Positions 1-12,195 of a stretch of DNA of 64,000 bases are shown piece by piece; the first letter of the stretch is position 1, and each line of letters begins with the position of its first letter. The DNA is from Callorhinus ursinus (Eukaryota; Chordata; Mammalia; Carnivora; Otariidae), in contig NW_020312828.1 of assembly GCF_003265705.1 (NCBI RefSeq), positions 57,563,455-57,627,454 on the forward strand, written 5' to 3'. The notes below the pieces were generated by a model that made no database searches, was not told the DNA's origin, and saw nothing but the letters and a program-made list of their open reading frames with translations. Made by a program: the position numbers and the translations under genes.

Positions 1-51
1 CAAAACAGTTTTGCCAATTTTTTAAAAGACTAATAAAGAATTTAGGTTAAT

Positions 52-158
52 GGGGCGCCTGGGTGGCTCAGATGGTTAAGCATCTGCCTTCGGCTCAGGT
101 CATGATCCCAGGGTCCTGAGATCGAGTCCCGCATCGGGCTCCCTGCTCCTTGGGAGCC

Positions 159-194
<36 letters not shown>

Positions 195-219
195 GAATAA
201 ATAAATTAAAAAAAATTTA
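52..219 (+). mobile_element. CAN SINE (tRNA-Lys-derived)
   Basis: It starts GGGGCGCCTGGGTGGCTCAG and ends in a long TC tract, then ATGAATAAATAAA and an A-rich tail. Target-site duplications AAGAATTTAGGTTAATG (36-52) and AAGAATTTAGGCTAATG (221-237) differ by one base. The GGGAGCCT body followed by a pure TC run is the same variant seen at 51405 and 56910. Confidence 0.95.
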
Positions 220-237
220 AAAGAATTTAGGCTAATG

Positions 238-1419
238 AACTATGTGCATCACAGGACATTAAAATAAGAAAATGCACATTACCCTGTTATCTATTTTTCA
301 GTCAAAATTTAAGATGTCTCAAATGGTATCCTTGCAAAAGTCAGATGACCTTCTAGGTCTTACATGTCTTGTTTTATATATATATATATATATATATATT
401 ACATATTTTATATGCATATACATATTTCTAAAATATATATATACATAGGATGCAGAATCATTTAGAGTAAATGTAAGTGAACTTTAATACTGTTTCTGGG
501 TATTTTTAATTGATTACTACCAACTTTCTCAAAACTTGCATTTACCTTGCTTACTATGTTCATCTGTTCGTGGCTTGGGTTTATGTGACTATATTTGCCA
601 CTAACGCCACTTTCTCCATCATCCATATCAATAAAGATGGAAATCAACATAGAAAAGGCTGACCATATACATGGTCCTTTGTTAAATGCTTTACCTGCAT
701 GCTCACTTGACTTTTGGAGCTACCGAAAAGTTAACCATTATTTTTTACATTTGTATGTATATTAGGGAACTGGGACATTGATATAGAAGCTTGTGAAGAT
801 CTCAGGTAAGTGAACTAAAGCTCGAGTCACTTGAACCTCAAACTTAGCTCTGAACTTCCATGGTATGCTACTGCATTAGAGATTAGACATGCTACTTCTC
901 CAGGCTCAATAATGGGAAAAAAAACTCTAATATTTTAGATTAGATATTAGCCCTCGATGTTGATAGCTTCTGACTGATCAGGGTAGTATTTGCTGAAGGT
1001 TGGGGTAGCTGTGGCAATTTCTTAAAATAAAACAATGAAGCTTACCCCATTGAGTAACTCTTCCTTTGACTTGAATACTTTGAGGTCACTGCAGGGTTAT
1101 TAAGAGGTCTAATTTCAATATTTTTGTATCTCAGGGAATGAGGGAGGCCCAAGGAAAGGAAGAAAGGTAGAGGAATGGCTAGTAGGTGTAACAGTCAGTA
1201 CACACACATTTAAGTTCACTATCTTATATAGGTGTGGTTCTTGACACCCTCAAACAACTGCACTAGTAACAAAGATCACTGATCCCAGGTCACTATAACC
1301 AACATAATAATAATGAAAAGGTCTGAAATATTATGAGAATTACCAAACGTGACATAGAGAAAGGAAGTGGGCAAATATTGCTATAGAAATGGCACCGATG
1401 TACTTGCTGGACACAGGGT
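238..1419. other. AT-rich stretch, no feature recognised apart from the TA tract
   Basis: Apart from the TA microsatellite I see no repeat family, exon or conserved motif here. A 62-codon minus-strand frame at 462-650 has no recognisable domain and is probably chance. Confidence 0.4.
371..400. repeat. (TA)n microsatellite
   Basis: A run of about 13 TA units is followed by further imperfect TATA-rich sequence to about 442. Confidence 0.85.
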
Positions 1420-1513
1420 TGCACAAGCCTTTAAACTGTAACAGGACAAAACAACACACCCTGTATCTGCAAAGCACAATAAAACAAAATGCAATAATAT
1501 GAGGTGTGCCCAT
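1420..1513 (+). mobile_element. Tigger-type (TcMar) DNA transposon end fragment
   Basis: The sequence CTGCAAAGCACAATAAAAC followed by GAGGTGTGCCC resembles the inner and terminal part of the Tigger1/MER2 inverted repeat, whose end reads CGAGGTATGCCTG. Only one end is visible and it is diverged. Confidence 0.5.
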
Positions 1514-2213
1514 ATATTTGCTCTTATAAGTCTAGCTCAAAGAAGACCCAATTTTTAAAAGTTGATGGAGCTGCTCGATTATAATGAAGATCCTACACGC
1601 AGAATTTATTCTATAACGACAAGAGGAGGAAAAGCACATTCTAGGCAGCTGGAATAGCTAGTTATCAAAGACTGATGAAATTTTTAATGAAATAATAAGA
1701 AAATCTACTGTAATCAAAAGACAGTAAGAAAATCTCTGATAAAGAAAGAGATATACTCTGACATCTATTCAGCAGCAAAGGAAAACACACTGATAGGAGA
1801 TATAAAAGAAACATAATTTTAATTTGTTTATAAATTATGCAACCCTTCCAAACTCTGATATTTTTATTGATGTCTTACGGTTCAAATAAATTCTGTGAGT
1901 TACTTTAATTTTGCCATAGATGAACCAGTAGGCACACACTGAACTACAGCTTTTCCTTCACAATATATCGACTATTGATTGATCAAAACCAAACCAGACA
2001 AACCAGACTTGGATAGGGACTATTAAAATTTCTTACCACATTTGTATGCCACAGACTTCAATAACACCTACGGATTATTCTGTCCATAGAATGCTTTACA
2101 AATATGGGTTGAGAAAATTTTATGCAAGCCACCACAGATTTTTAGATATATAAATGGAATCTAAACTTTTACCTCTGCTTCCTAGAATGTGGCACTGAAC
2201 ATGCATTTTCCTT
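1514..2213. other. AT-rich stretch, no feature recognised
   Basis: Part of 1540-1830 is A-rich and could be eroded L1, but I could not align it to a specific part of the element. Confidence 0.35.
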
Positions 2214-2231
2214 CAAAAAACTTCAGAAATT

Positions 2232-2412
2232 GGGGCACCTCGGTGGCTCGTTGGTTAAGTATCTCACTCTTGGTTTCTGCTCAGGTCATGATCAGGGTCG
2301 TGAGAGCAAGCCCCACATTGGGCTCTGCTGCTCAGTGCGGAGTCCGCTTCAGATTCTTTCTCCCTCTCCCTCTCCCCTTCCCCTCTGCTTCTCCCTGCTC
2401 GCTTGCTTGCTC

Positions 2413-2445
<33 letters not shown>
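2232..2445 (+). mobile_element. CAN SINE with a 29-A tail
   Basis: The head is GGGGCACCTCGGTGGCTCG. The CT-rich tail domain is followed by 29 uninterrupted A (2417-2445). The duplication CTTCAGAA flanks it (2221-2228 and 2448-2455). A 129-codon plus-strand frame through the element, including a lysine run from the A tail, is not a gene. Confidence 0.92.
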
Positions 2446-2447
<2 letters not shown>

Positions 2448-2455
2448 CTTCAGAA

Positions 2456-3579
2456 GTACCAGCTATTGTGGAATTAAGTCAACTCAATGTGACTCATGAA
2501 TCAGTTGTAGGCATTAAGAAGTCTCTAAACTTGGGTGTCATGGCAGCATGGAAACAGTTTAATTTGCACCTCCAATAGAGGAAAATTGGAAGGATGGTCA
2601 TACCACACCTATGCGATCTTTGGTTTTGATCAGCATATCAAAGTGAACTCTTATTAACTTGGTTCCTTTTGCCCTAGAAGATAATATCAAAAGAAAATTT
2701 TCATGTATGTTCTTCTTTTGTGTTACTTTTTATGGTCCAAATTGTGATGCTTAAGTCATTGTAAAAAATCTAAATACCTCTTTAATTTAGGATTAGAAAA
2801 TATTTTTTAAATAAATTTAAATTCAATACAATCATTTTCTTTGACACAGATGTAGAAAGCAAGCCCAGGTAAAAACCTGTGATGTAAATATTCCCCCCCA
2901 CCCGCGGGGATAATATACAATTATTTATAAGAAAAAAAAAAGCTTTAAAAAGGGGAACTTCCTTTGAGTAAATTGTAGTTTCCAAGATTTTTTGTTAAGA
3001 AATCAACAAATAAGCATGCAAAAAACAAGGAAGTGACGGTTTCCTGAAAGTTTAACTAAATTTAGTTAAAAAAAATGTATTTACAGATATTTCAAGATGT
3101 CACCAGAGCGTATTGGAATGAATGTGTGGGTCCATTGATGTGTGATCTAATTTTGTTTTCCATAAATTGTGAAATAACCCAACAGTGATGGGGATTTTGT
3201 AGAGCAGGTGTCTAAAATGATAGAAGATGGGAGAAAATAGTCCAATCAATATGCAAAGGTGAAGTCATGACGACCAGTTTAGTGATTATCCTTGTATTCT
3301 ACTGGTTGAGTACATCTGCTTTTGCATTATGATATTTGCATTCATTCTGCTTTTGCATTATGATAATGGCAGAAATGAAGTCATGTTTTTCAAACCTCAC
3401 TGCAATACGTAGAGTTTTTTGTACCTCTTTTCTTTCTTTTTGGCTTTGGCTGTATAGAGTGTTTTCCAAATTAGGGATTATGTAGAACATATCACATACT
3501 TTGTAACTAGTAAGATAGTTACAATACATATAATACAATGGATTATGTCTCTTAAAAATAGAGAAAAATCAAGACAATA
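2456..3579. other. AT-rich stretch with a short internal duplication
   Basis: The only structure seen is a 20-bp direct repeat at 3315-3334 and 3346-3365. No exon or repeat family was recognised. Confidence 0.4.
3315..3365. repeat. 20-bp direct repeat, period 31
   Basis: TCTGCTTTTGCATTATGATA occurs at 3315-3334 and again at 3346-3365 with no mismatch. Confidence 0.9.
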
Positions 3580-4315
3580 ATGCGACAAACACCTGTGTAT
3601 TCACCAACTAATTTTTTTAATAAGGGATAAATAATCCCTTAAATTCCTTTCCTAGGGCCACATCTATCTCGCTCTTAAGAAGGAAACAATATTATCTTAA
3701 GCTATATCCACTTATGTGTATACTTAAATAATATAGAACATTTTAATTTTTAATACATATTAATAGCACTATCATATATACACATAACTGTACACATATA
3801 TGTGTAACTGTGAAGTTTGTTTTTCCCCTAATTTCAAGCCCCATCCTATATTAAATATAGTCATATATATATATATATATCTCAGTCTATTCTATTCATC
3901 TTTGTCTCTTTGTTCTTACATCTACTGGATCTTAGAGTTTATATATGTTTATGAGACAGTACCAATTGCTCTCCAAAGATTTTCAAGTAAGTTACATTTT
4001 TAAACAGCATTGGAAGTTTCTCTTCCCCTATATCAGTCCAAATATTTAATATGGTTAAACTTTTGAGATTTCTAATTTGATGAGTGTGAAATGATTTTTC
4101 TGTTTATTGTTTCAATTTGTTGTAAGTTCCTGCCTGTCAAATGAGATGTAGTTTCCTTTATTTATTGGGAATTTAATTTCTCTATTTTATTAAGTGCTTG
4201 ATTGTGTATATTCCCTCATTTTTACATAGACTGTTTTTTATTGATTTGGAGAAGTTCTTTACATATTATGGATGGTAATTCATTATTATATACTGTTATC
4301 TTCTCCCACGAAAAA
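3580..4315 (-). mobile_element. Old L1 3' end (L1M type)
   Basis: In minus orientation this matches the general pattern of ancient L1 3' ends: a stretch resembling the 'GTGTGAAATG ... TTTGGAGAAGTTCTTTACATATT ... TCTTCTCCC' block that old L1s share. It is heavily diverged and contains an (AT)n tract at about 3861-3881. Confidence 0.5.
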
Positions 4316-4354
4316 AATCTTTATTCAGCGTGTGCTATTATTCAGACACATTGA

Positions 4355-4480
4355 TTATGAAGGTACAGTGACAATAAAAATCCCTGCTTTAAAAAGCATA
4401 TACATAAAATCTACATAATGTGCATAAGTTATTAATAAATGTTGTGAAGCTAAGCAGTTATAGAGTATTGTGTGGCACTA
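4355..4480 (-). mobile_element. Probable L2 fragment
   Basis: GACAATAAAAATCCCTGCTT with following AATAAATGTTGTGAAGCTAA resembles the reverse of an L2 3' region. It is short and diverged. Confidence 0.35.
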
Positions 4481-5018
4481 TAGGAATGGCAATTTCAAAG
4501 TCTTTGAGAGGCTTTTACTTCAGTACAAACCAGAATAAAGTGAAGCTTCTGCTCCTTACTATTTCCATGGGCTTCTTTCTTGTTCCAGTCCATAGGAAAG
4601 TTTATTTTGCTTTCTACTATATCTATGTCTCCTTTTATATTGTCTTTGGGGGTGGGGGTTTGGGGAGGGTCTGTCAAAGCAGGTTACAGGTCCAGGCAAT
4701 ATTTATGTGGAGAGAAATAGACTTCACTTCTTGATGACATGTGTGTGTACAGGGAAGGGTGGGCTTGTTAATAGCCGTGTTCAGAATCTACCACAGGATC
4801 TAATCTATATGGCAAATTCCATGGAAAAGGCTCTAATTTCATCACTTTTCAACTGAATGAGTAAATTACTATTTACACTATCTCAAGAAAATGACTATCT
4901 TTGAAAATCAATAGGACTACCCAATATAGCACATTTTCTAGTATCTAAATATTTTCATACGTCCTGTGTAGCATAAGTACAGACTTATACTTACATATTA
5001 TATATGTATAATATAAAT

Positions 5019-5057
<39 letters not shown>

Positions 5058-5644
5058 CCATCAAAGTGTATTACCTAGAATATCATCCTATTTTTGTACC
5101 CCCTTTTTTTTTTTTTACAAGAGTTCAGTTCATATTTGCTTCTGAGTCCACTTTTAAAGCCACACTTTGTGTTTCAAAGAGTGGTTTCAACTCTGTCAGG
5201 AATCCTTTTAATTAATCACCAACTAATTGATGAATACTGATCACCAACTCAAATTCTTGGAATAGTGTCATTCTTCCTTCAGTATTCTAAAGTGCCATTA
5301 ATATTAGACTTCTATTGAACATTCAAGGGTAAGATGATAAAGAATTTGGCAATTAAATTCCAATCTTACTGACGCTACAAATAAACCTGTCTCAAGACAC
5401 TTCTCACTTAAAAGTATATTTACTTTTAATTTTACCTGCCTACTGCCACGTGTTGGTGGTGTGTATAACTGAAGAGCAGTTGTAGGTCATTTTGTATATT
5501 TATAGTAGCTCCTTGATGCAAACCTCTAGAAAATTTTTTGGTCCCTGGAGTATGATACTGGTATCAGCACCATACATTTATGGAAAAACTACAAGGGACA
5601 TAATTTTATTTTTGAATATTGTGTGGGTACAACTTCTGATCTTC
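4481..5644. other. Unassigned intronic sequence
   Basis: Apart from the TA tract at 5018-5054 there is no recognised feature. Overlapping 104- and 60-codon frames on opposite strands at 4420-4734 show no domain. Confidence 0.4.
5018..5054. repeat. (TA)n microsatellite
   Basis: About 17 AT units form a perfect tract, preceded by imperfect TATA-rich sequence from about 4990. Confidence 0.9.
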
Positions 5645-5663
5645 TGCATTATCTACCTTTTAT

Positions 5664-5847
5664 TTTTTTAAGATTTTATTTATTTAAGAGAGAGAGTGAG
5701 AGACGGTACGAGAGCAGGATGAGGGGCAGAGGGAAAAGCAGATTTCCTGCTGAGCAGGGAGGCCAATTCGGGGCTCAATCCCAGGACTCTGGGATCATGA
5801 CCTGAACCAAAGTCAGACATTTAACCAACTGGGCCACCCAGGCACCT
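5664..5847 (-). mobile_element. CAN SINE
   Basis: The reversed element runs from TTTTTTTAAGATTTTATTTA to GGGCCACCCAGGCACCT. Target duplications TGCATTATCTACCTTTTA (5645-5662) and TGCATCATCCACCTTTTA (5849-5866) differ at two bases. Confidence 0.95.
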
Positions 5848-5866
5848 GTGCATCATCCACCTTTTA

Positions 5867-7364
5867 ATCAAGAAAACATTTCTAAGCGACCATCCTTGTC
5901 TCTTTCCCTCATTATCTTCAAACTTTTACATGCAGTAACTCTTACAAAAAAGCTACAATATCCTAATTTGATGTTTTCAGCCTATGAAGCAATTTGATTC
6001 AGAAAAAATTGGAGTAATGCTTGGAAATGCTATGGTTATTGGATGGTTTAATAAAGATATGCTCACACTAATTTGATTGTTTTTGTGTATGACGTGTTTA
6101 GCACCGAATAAAATGTTACTCATTCAAACAAAATGTTAAAATATATTTTCAGTCTAAAATATAGAGATTAAATGTCTGTTTTTTTTTCTGGCACCTTAAA
6201 ATGAAATAACTAATTTCTGAGTACCTACAGCTCTTGAGATACTGCAGAATTCTATATCTAAAGAGGTGATATTAAAATGATATGAAACTAAGGGGAAATC
6301 CTATGAGTCAGATAACTTAAACACTTGTAGCATGAATACAGTTTTAAAACATTCACACAAACATGCCACAGTATATAGAACCATAGCACAAGCTCTTATG
6401 TTCTTTATAAAATACTATTTTCATGGTTTTAGAGAAGCATATGAGAAGTTCACTGATCTGTACTGTTGACAGATTGGCTTTGCTTGTGACTGACAACAAA
6501 ATTTAATGACTTCTGTTTTGAGCTTCAGGGGAATGGTAAAACTCTGACATAGTTTGATTGATCAGTTTCAAAATTAAACCAAAGAAGTGGCTGACATGGA
6601 TTTCAGGAGTTTCATATAATATTTTCTTCTCGTATATGGAAAGACAAAAAGGAAGCTAAATATTAATAAAACAGACTCAATTTATTCCTCAGAAGTTAAC
6701 AGATTTGTAGATTTAACCTTTCTCAGACTGGTGGACAATTTGTTGTTAATGATGTCAGTGAAATTGCTAATCAAAATGGAAGTGCCTTCAAATTAATTGC
6801 AGCTGACCTTGGGAAAAATCATTATCTTCTAAATGGACATTCAAATGAAGGTAAAATAATTTGAGACTTTGGGTCATTAACTCATGACTGCAAATCTTCT
6901 CTGAAAGTTGTTTACTCTCAAGTAAATATGTCAATGAATCAATTTCACACTAAAATTACATTTCCAACATTAAATGGGATAATCCAAGCACATGTAAAAC
7001 AAAAAGCAAGCCTTGATAAATCTTATTATGTTCACTTTCCTTTTTTGTCTTACAGGTTTTTGTGATGTCAGTCTCTATTGACTAGTCTATGTAACCTTTC
7101 AAATGTTCTTATACATCTGTGGGATTATTTATATGTGGATTTTTAAAAACAATTCCCCATACTTGGAACAGTCTTTTATTGTACCCCAGTCAAGCTTAGA
7201 TTCTATAAATGATTTGCAAAAGAAATTTCATAGGAAAAACATATGTTCAACTTCTAAATGTATTTTGACAAGGAAATAAGGAAACTAGCATTTCCATATA
7301 TTGTTGAATGTGGAAGAGAATGGCTTATGTTTTCAGAAAGTAATCCAAAAATATCTTAAAATGT
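5867..7364. other. 1.5 kb without recognised repeats
   Basis: This is one of the longer repeat-free stretches. A block near 6780-6830 contains TAATTGCAGCTGACCTTGGG, combining homeobox-like, E-box-like and nuclear-receptor-like words. No exon was found. Confidence 0.4.
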
Positions 7365-7600
7365 TTCTTCACCTTTGACCCAGCAAACCCACATAAAGGA
7401 AACTAGCATACAGAGAAAAAGCAACAAGAACAAGATGTTTAATGAATATATTTTGTAGTGACAATAATCTAAAGTTTCTATCAATAAGGAAATAACTGAA
7501 TTATGATTCAGTCACACAATGAAATAGATCTCTATGTATTACCCAAGAGTGATGTACATGATACAATGATTAGTGATAAGCACTACCTACTAAGTTATGT
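7365..7600 (+). mobile_element. Old L1 3' end (L1M type)
   Basis: TTTGACCCAGCAAACCCAC followed by sequence like '...AATAACTGAATTATGATTCAGTCACACAATGAAATA' resembles the old L1 3' region in which a similar block occurs. It is strongly diverged. Confidence 0.45.
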
Positions 7601-8599
7601 GCACATTAAGTTTGTATACAAAAAGAAAACAAATTCTTATCTAATTTATGTCTATGTCAAAAATTTGTCCTTGTCCATCTGGGCAATGAGATACAGTAAA
7701 GGAAAGTTTCATACTATATCATTAACATTAGTGAGTTTGAACAGGGGATGAGATAGGGAGATTCTGGCAAGATTTCTTAATTCTATTTGATTCTATCTTT
7801 TCAAGTGTGACAGTAAACATGCATTTTTGGAATTTCAAAAATTGAGCAAGTTTCAAAAAAAGCATGAAAGAATAAATGTTTCCAGATTTGTGCTTTCCTA
7901 CCAAAACAACTATAAAAGTGAACAAAATATATGAGACAATGTTTTCAGGAGTTGAATGACAATATTTGAAAGACTACAATCCTTGAAAGAAAAAAAAAAT
8001 ATGAGGTGGGACCTACTTTTGCCTGAACTTTCTTTGGCACCTGAAGTTGGAGCCCTAGCAGAGCACCTGACACTTGATAAACTGAGGAAGCCAAAGATGA
8101 GAATTGAAGTTTGAAGATGTGGCTGGAATTGTGGACAGAGGACTTAAAAGGAGAGAGATGCTGGAAGTTTGAGAAATAGGTCTTAAATATTTGAATGGGA
8201 GTTTCTCTGGAAAATTGGTCAAGAATAAATTGCGCATGGTCAAGGCAAGAATCCACAATGTTTCACAGAGAATAGTTAATGAATGACTGAGCAATGAACA
8301 AAAATATAAACACCATGTAATTATTGGAGTTTAAGTACAACAACAGTGAAGAGACTTCACCAAGACTTCAGGAAATTAGTGGAAAGCCAAGGAAGGCCAA
8401 GACTTAAAAGAACCAAGCCATAATATAAAATGGCTCCCTAGAAATAAGGAGAAACAAAAATAGAAACACCCTAAGGGGGGAAAAAACCCTGAAGAGATTT
8501 AAATATCATAAATTCTTTGGAAGACCAAAACTCAATACTATTTTTTTTAAATCTAACATAATATAAACCTAGTACAATGTATTATTTATAACCTACCAT
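7601..8599. other. Unassigned intronic sequence
   Basis: No feature was recognised. Overlapping 103- and 79-codon minus-strand frames at 7945-8294 have no recognisable domain. Confidence 0.35.
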
Positions 8600-9770
8600 A
8601 ACTTTTTTTTAAAAGCTGGATATACAAAGAAGCAAAGAAATTTGATTCAATCAAAGGAAATGACATTCAATAGAAACAAACCAAAGAACGCATAGTATTG
8701 GAATTAGTAAAGGCTTTAAAAACTACAAAACAGAATCAGCCAGAAACCGTAGAACTGAAACTTAGACTATGATGAATAATTTATTAGTGGGTCTTAACCA
8801 GATTGGATATTGTAGAAAAAAATTAGTAAACTTAAAAACAAACAGTAGAAATTATTTCTCCTGAAAAAAAGGGATGGAGTTTTTAGGTTTTTGTTTTTTA
8901 CTTTAATTAGCAGAACCCTAGTAACATGTAAGCAAAATCAGGAGATATATGTGTAATTGGAATTCAATAAGAAAAGGAGAGGGAATGAAATGTAAAACAA
9001 AAAGCATTTATCAGAAGTAATAGCCCAAATATAACTAAATTTCTTTAAAATAATCAACCTACAGATCCAAGAAACTCAATGAAGTCCAAGTATGATGAAT
9101 TTAAGAAAACCACCTCTAAGTAAATCATAGCTAAATGGTAGAAAACAAAGGATGAAAGCGAAAATTTTAAACTCAGCCAGAAAAAAAGATGCAATTATAA
9201 AAGAATGAGAATACGAATGCTAAATTTTCACCAGAAACAGTGGAGGCAACTATGTAGTTGAATAACATCTCTAAAGTGCTAAAGGAAAAACTATCAATTC
9301 TGAATCCCATATACAAAAAAAAATTTTATTCTTTAAAAATAAGGGTGATATAAGACATGTTCAGGTAAGCTGACAGTGAAAATATTTGTCGACATGAAAT
9401 CTGGAATTATAAGAAATGCTAAAGGAAGACCTTCAGGCATAAGAAAAAAATATACTAGGTGAAACTCAGATATAACTGAAGGAATTAAGGACAATAGAAC
9501 CTGTAAATATGTGAAGACAATCTTTTTTTTAAGATTTTATTTATTCATTTGAGACACAGAAATACAGAGAGAGAGAGAAAGAGCGAGCATGAGCAGGGGA
9601 AGAGGCAGAGGGAGAAGCAGGCTCCTGATATGGGGCTTGATCCCAGGACCCTGGGATAATGACCTGAGCTGAAGGCAGACGCTTAACCATCTGAGCCTCC
9701 CAGGTGACCCAAAACCATCTTTTTTTTAATTGTATTATTTTCTTTCTGTGCTATTATTGCTGAAAAGCAT
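8600..9770 (+). mobile_element. HAL1 or old L1 ORF1-region remnant
   Basis: The segment around 9210-9500 ('ACCAGAAACAGTGGAGGCAA', 'AATGCTAAAGGAAGACCTTC', 'GTGAAACTCAGATATAACTG') resembles the end of ORF1 and the following region of HAL1 or an old L1. It is interrupted by a CAN SINE at 9524-9710 and all frames are broken. Confidence 0.5.
9524..9710 (-). mobile_element. CAN SINE
   Basis: Reversed element with a T-rich start, AAGATTTTATTTATTCATT and an end reading CTGAGCCTCCCAGGTGACCC. Short duplications around CAATCTTTTTTT (9519) and CCATCTTTTTTT (9714) flank it. It sits inside the HAL1-like remnant. Confidence 0.92.
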
Positions 9771-10599
9771 TTTACTTCTAAAAATATTTTAAACTCCACA
9801 GTACAGGTTATTATTTTTGCTTTAGTTTTTTATAATCTTTAAAATCATTAAATTATAATTTAAAATCATTAAATTAAGTTGTACAATACATAAAAAGAAT
9901 TATACATACTATATAGATTATATATATGATCAATTAAGGTTAATATAGGAAAATGAGGTTTTAACATTTTTAAAAGTTAATCTGTAATTTACCACAGTAA
10001 AAGAATAGAAGGAGAAAGATGCAATAGATGCAGAAAAACATTTTGACAAATAGTAACATCCTTTCCTGATTTAAGAAGAAAAAAGCCAATAACTAGGAAT
10101 GCAGAATGGAAGCAAACAATCTAGTAAGGGGCATTTACATAAAAATTTAGTTTAGTATTTATAGGGACCATATTGCATACTTGCTCAAGTATACTTTTAA
10201 CTCATTTTTTAAATTATTTGTTAAGGTCAACAATTTTTTCTAGTCCTTTTGATTTTTACTCGGTTGTTTCATGCCGGCATTTCATTTCCTTCTCCTGCAT
10301 AACACTTTGATCAGCAATTACAGCCTCTCTTGAGCTTCTAGTCCCCTGAAGTCCCAACATACTACCCTGTACCTCCACAAGTTAGCACTCAAGAATAAAT
10401 ATTATTTAGGATATTATTTTATGTGGAGTATCAACAGTTTTTGCTTCTTAGATTTATATGCTCTTTTAGCTATTTTATCAGATCACTCAATCAAATAAAT
10501 CAATAAAAAATAAATATATGGCTTTTATGGAAACAGTGGCCATGTTACTGATACAATTTTGTTTATATCTTGCAATTATTTATGGATACAAAATTTGTA
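9771..10599. other. Unassigned AT-rich sequence
   Basis: Apart from the short duplication at 9837-9876, no feature was recognised. It begins the 13-kb interval that lacks CAN SINEs. Confidence 0.4.
9837..9876. repeat. Short AT-rich tandem duplication
   Basis: TTTAAAATCATTAAATTA occurs twice with a period of about 21 nt. Confidence 0.75.
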
Positions 10600-10900
10600 T
10601 GCAGTTAAATGCAAAGATCTTCAGTATAGTCTTTGTTAAGTTTTCACAAACATGGATCTACATAATCTATACCCAATTAAAGATACAGATTGCTTCCAGC
10701 AGCCTAGGAACTCCCTTCATACCTAATTCCAGCCAATCTTTGTTTTCTATGGGCAAATATTATATGGTTTCTATTACCATAGTTTAGTTTTTCTTGTTTG
10801 GGAACTACATATAAGTGTAATCAAGCATGTAGTTTTTTTAATGTCTGTCTTCTTTTACTTATTTTTTAATGTATTCATATCGTTGCATATAACAGTAGGA
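10600..10900 (-). mobile_element. Probable old L1 3' end
   Basis: Reverse-orientation words such as 'TTTTCACAAACATGGATCTACATAA', split here into GTTTTCACAAAC and CAGCAGCCTAGGAACTCCCT, resemble the 3' part of old L1s that is better preserved at 62700-63430. The match is weak. Confidence 0.35.
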
Positions 10901-11094
10901 GAATATGAAGAACAGCAAGATATTTGCGTAGTCTGAAAGTGTCTCCCAACAGACTGTTTATGAATTGCAAGGGGAGAAATAACAGTAAATATACAGTAGA
11001 GAATCAGACCTAACCTTGCCCAAGTAATCAAAACTGACATCAGTAGTAAAAGACTCATGTACATGATGGGTCTCTAGATGCAGAATGCTGAAGG

Positions 11095-11558
11095 ACCAAA
11101 CCTCACCAGGTGGCATTCCACCCGAAAGTTCCTATCTTCTATCTAACCATGAGAAACACTGGATAAACCCAATACGGTAAATATTCTATTTCTTAAAAGG
11201 GCAGAAAATGGAAAGACTATATTCTTAAAAATATCATAAAAACTAATAAAAGCCTGTGGAAGTTATTTCAGATTAAAAGAAACTGAAGAGACATGACCAC
11301 CAAATGTAATGCATGATAGTATGTCTGATTCTGTCCTGGAGACCAAAAAAAAAAAAAAAAGTCAGTGAAGAATATCATTGCGTCAACTGACAAAACTGGA
11401 ATATAAACAGATTATAGCATTGTATCAATGTTAAATATATTGAAATTGAAACCTGCACTCTGGTTATTAAAGAAAATATCCCTAAGGAAATACACATTGA
11501 AAAATAGGGGCAAAGATCCATGGTATTTTTAATTTACCTTCAAATAGCTTAGGAGAAA

Positions 11559-11592
<34 letters not shown>

Positions 11593-11725
11593 GCAGGACA
11601 AATAAAGGAAATGGTCTTAAATGTTGATAACAGGTTAATCTGAATAAAGATTATAGGGCTGTTCTTTCTACTATTTTTATTTTTGCTACTTTCTTGTGAG
11701 TTTGCATTTATTTCCAAAAAAAATC
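11095..11725 (+). mobile_element. Old L1-type 3' end
   Basis: GAAACTGAAGAGACATGACC, TTGTATCAATGTTAAAT and GTTGATAACAGGTTAATCTG occur in the order seen in a common ancient L1 3' end. The family name is uncertain. A perfect (AC)n tract lies inside it. Confidence 0.45.
11560..11589. repeat. (AC)n microsatellite
   Basis: Fifteen AC units form a perfect run within the old L1-like segment. The 73-codon frame with a valine-cysteine run on the other strand is a product of this repeat. Confidence 0.95.
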
Positions 11726-11759
11726 TTTTAATAAAGCAAGGTAGACCCAAAATTATCTT

Positions 11760-12195
11760 GCAACGGACTTCTAAGTACCTTATCTATTTTGTTCCCTCAT
11801 CTTCCTCCTGTCACACATGTCTCCTTGATGTTTCTTACACAACCCAAGCAAATATCTATCTATGGGGTTTAGAACCTGTTATTCCCTCAACAGAGAATGC
11901 TCATCTTTTAGATAAATATGTATTTTGCATCCTTATTTCATTCAGGTATGCATTCAAACGTTATCTTACAGAGAGACATTTCCTTAGTCTTTCAAAAGAG
12001 CACCCTCCTATATCCAATTGTGTCTCCTAAATATGCTTTATTTTCCCTCAAAGCACTTACTACTACGTGCTTATTTTTATTTCCCCTTAGAATGTTAGTC
12101 AATGAGAACAGGACTTCATTTTGTTCATCACAAGAGCCCCAAGATTCAAACAGTTCTTGGAGGAACATAGACATTCAATAAGTATTTGTTCAAAT
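11760..12195 (+). mobile_element. L2 (LINE2) 3' segment
   Basis: It follows the L2 order: AGAGAATGCTCATC, GGTATGCATTCAAACGTTATC, CAGAGAGACATTTCCTTAG, GCACTTACTACTACGTGC, AATGTTAGTCAATGAGAACAGG, then AATAAGTATTTGTT. This is one of the better-preserved ancient repeats here. The 115- and 87-codon frames inside it are not genes. Confidence 0.7.

Noticed and set aside
52..219. tRNA gene
   Set aside because: The tRNA-like part of this and every similar copy belongs to a CAN SINE with tail and target duplications; no free-standing tRNA cloverleaf was found.
2189..2578. 129-codon plus-strand open frame
   Set aside because: It runs through a CAN SINE and translates its A tail as a lysine run.
11683..12181. 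Overlapping 115- and 87-codon frames
   Set aside because: They fall in an L2 fragment; the resemblance is to L2 DNA, not a host protein.
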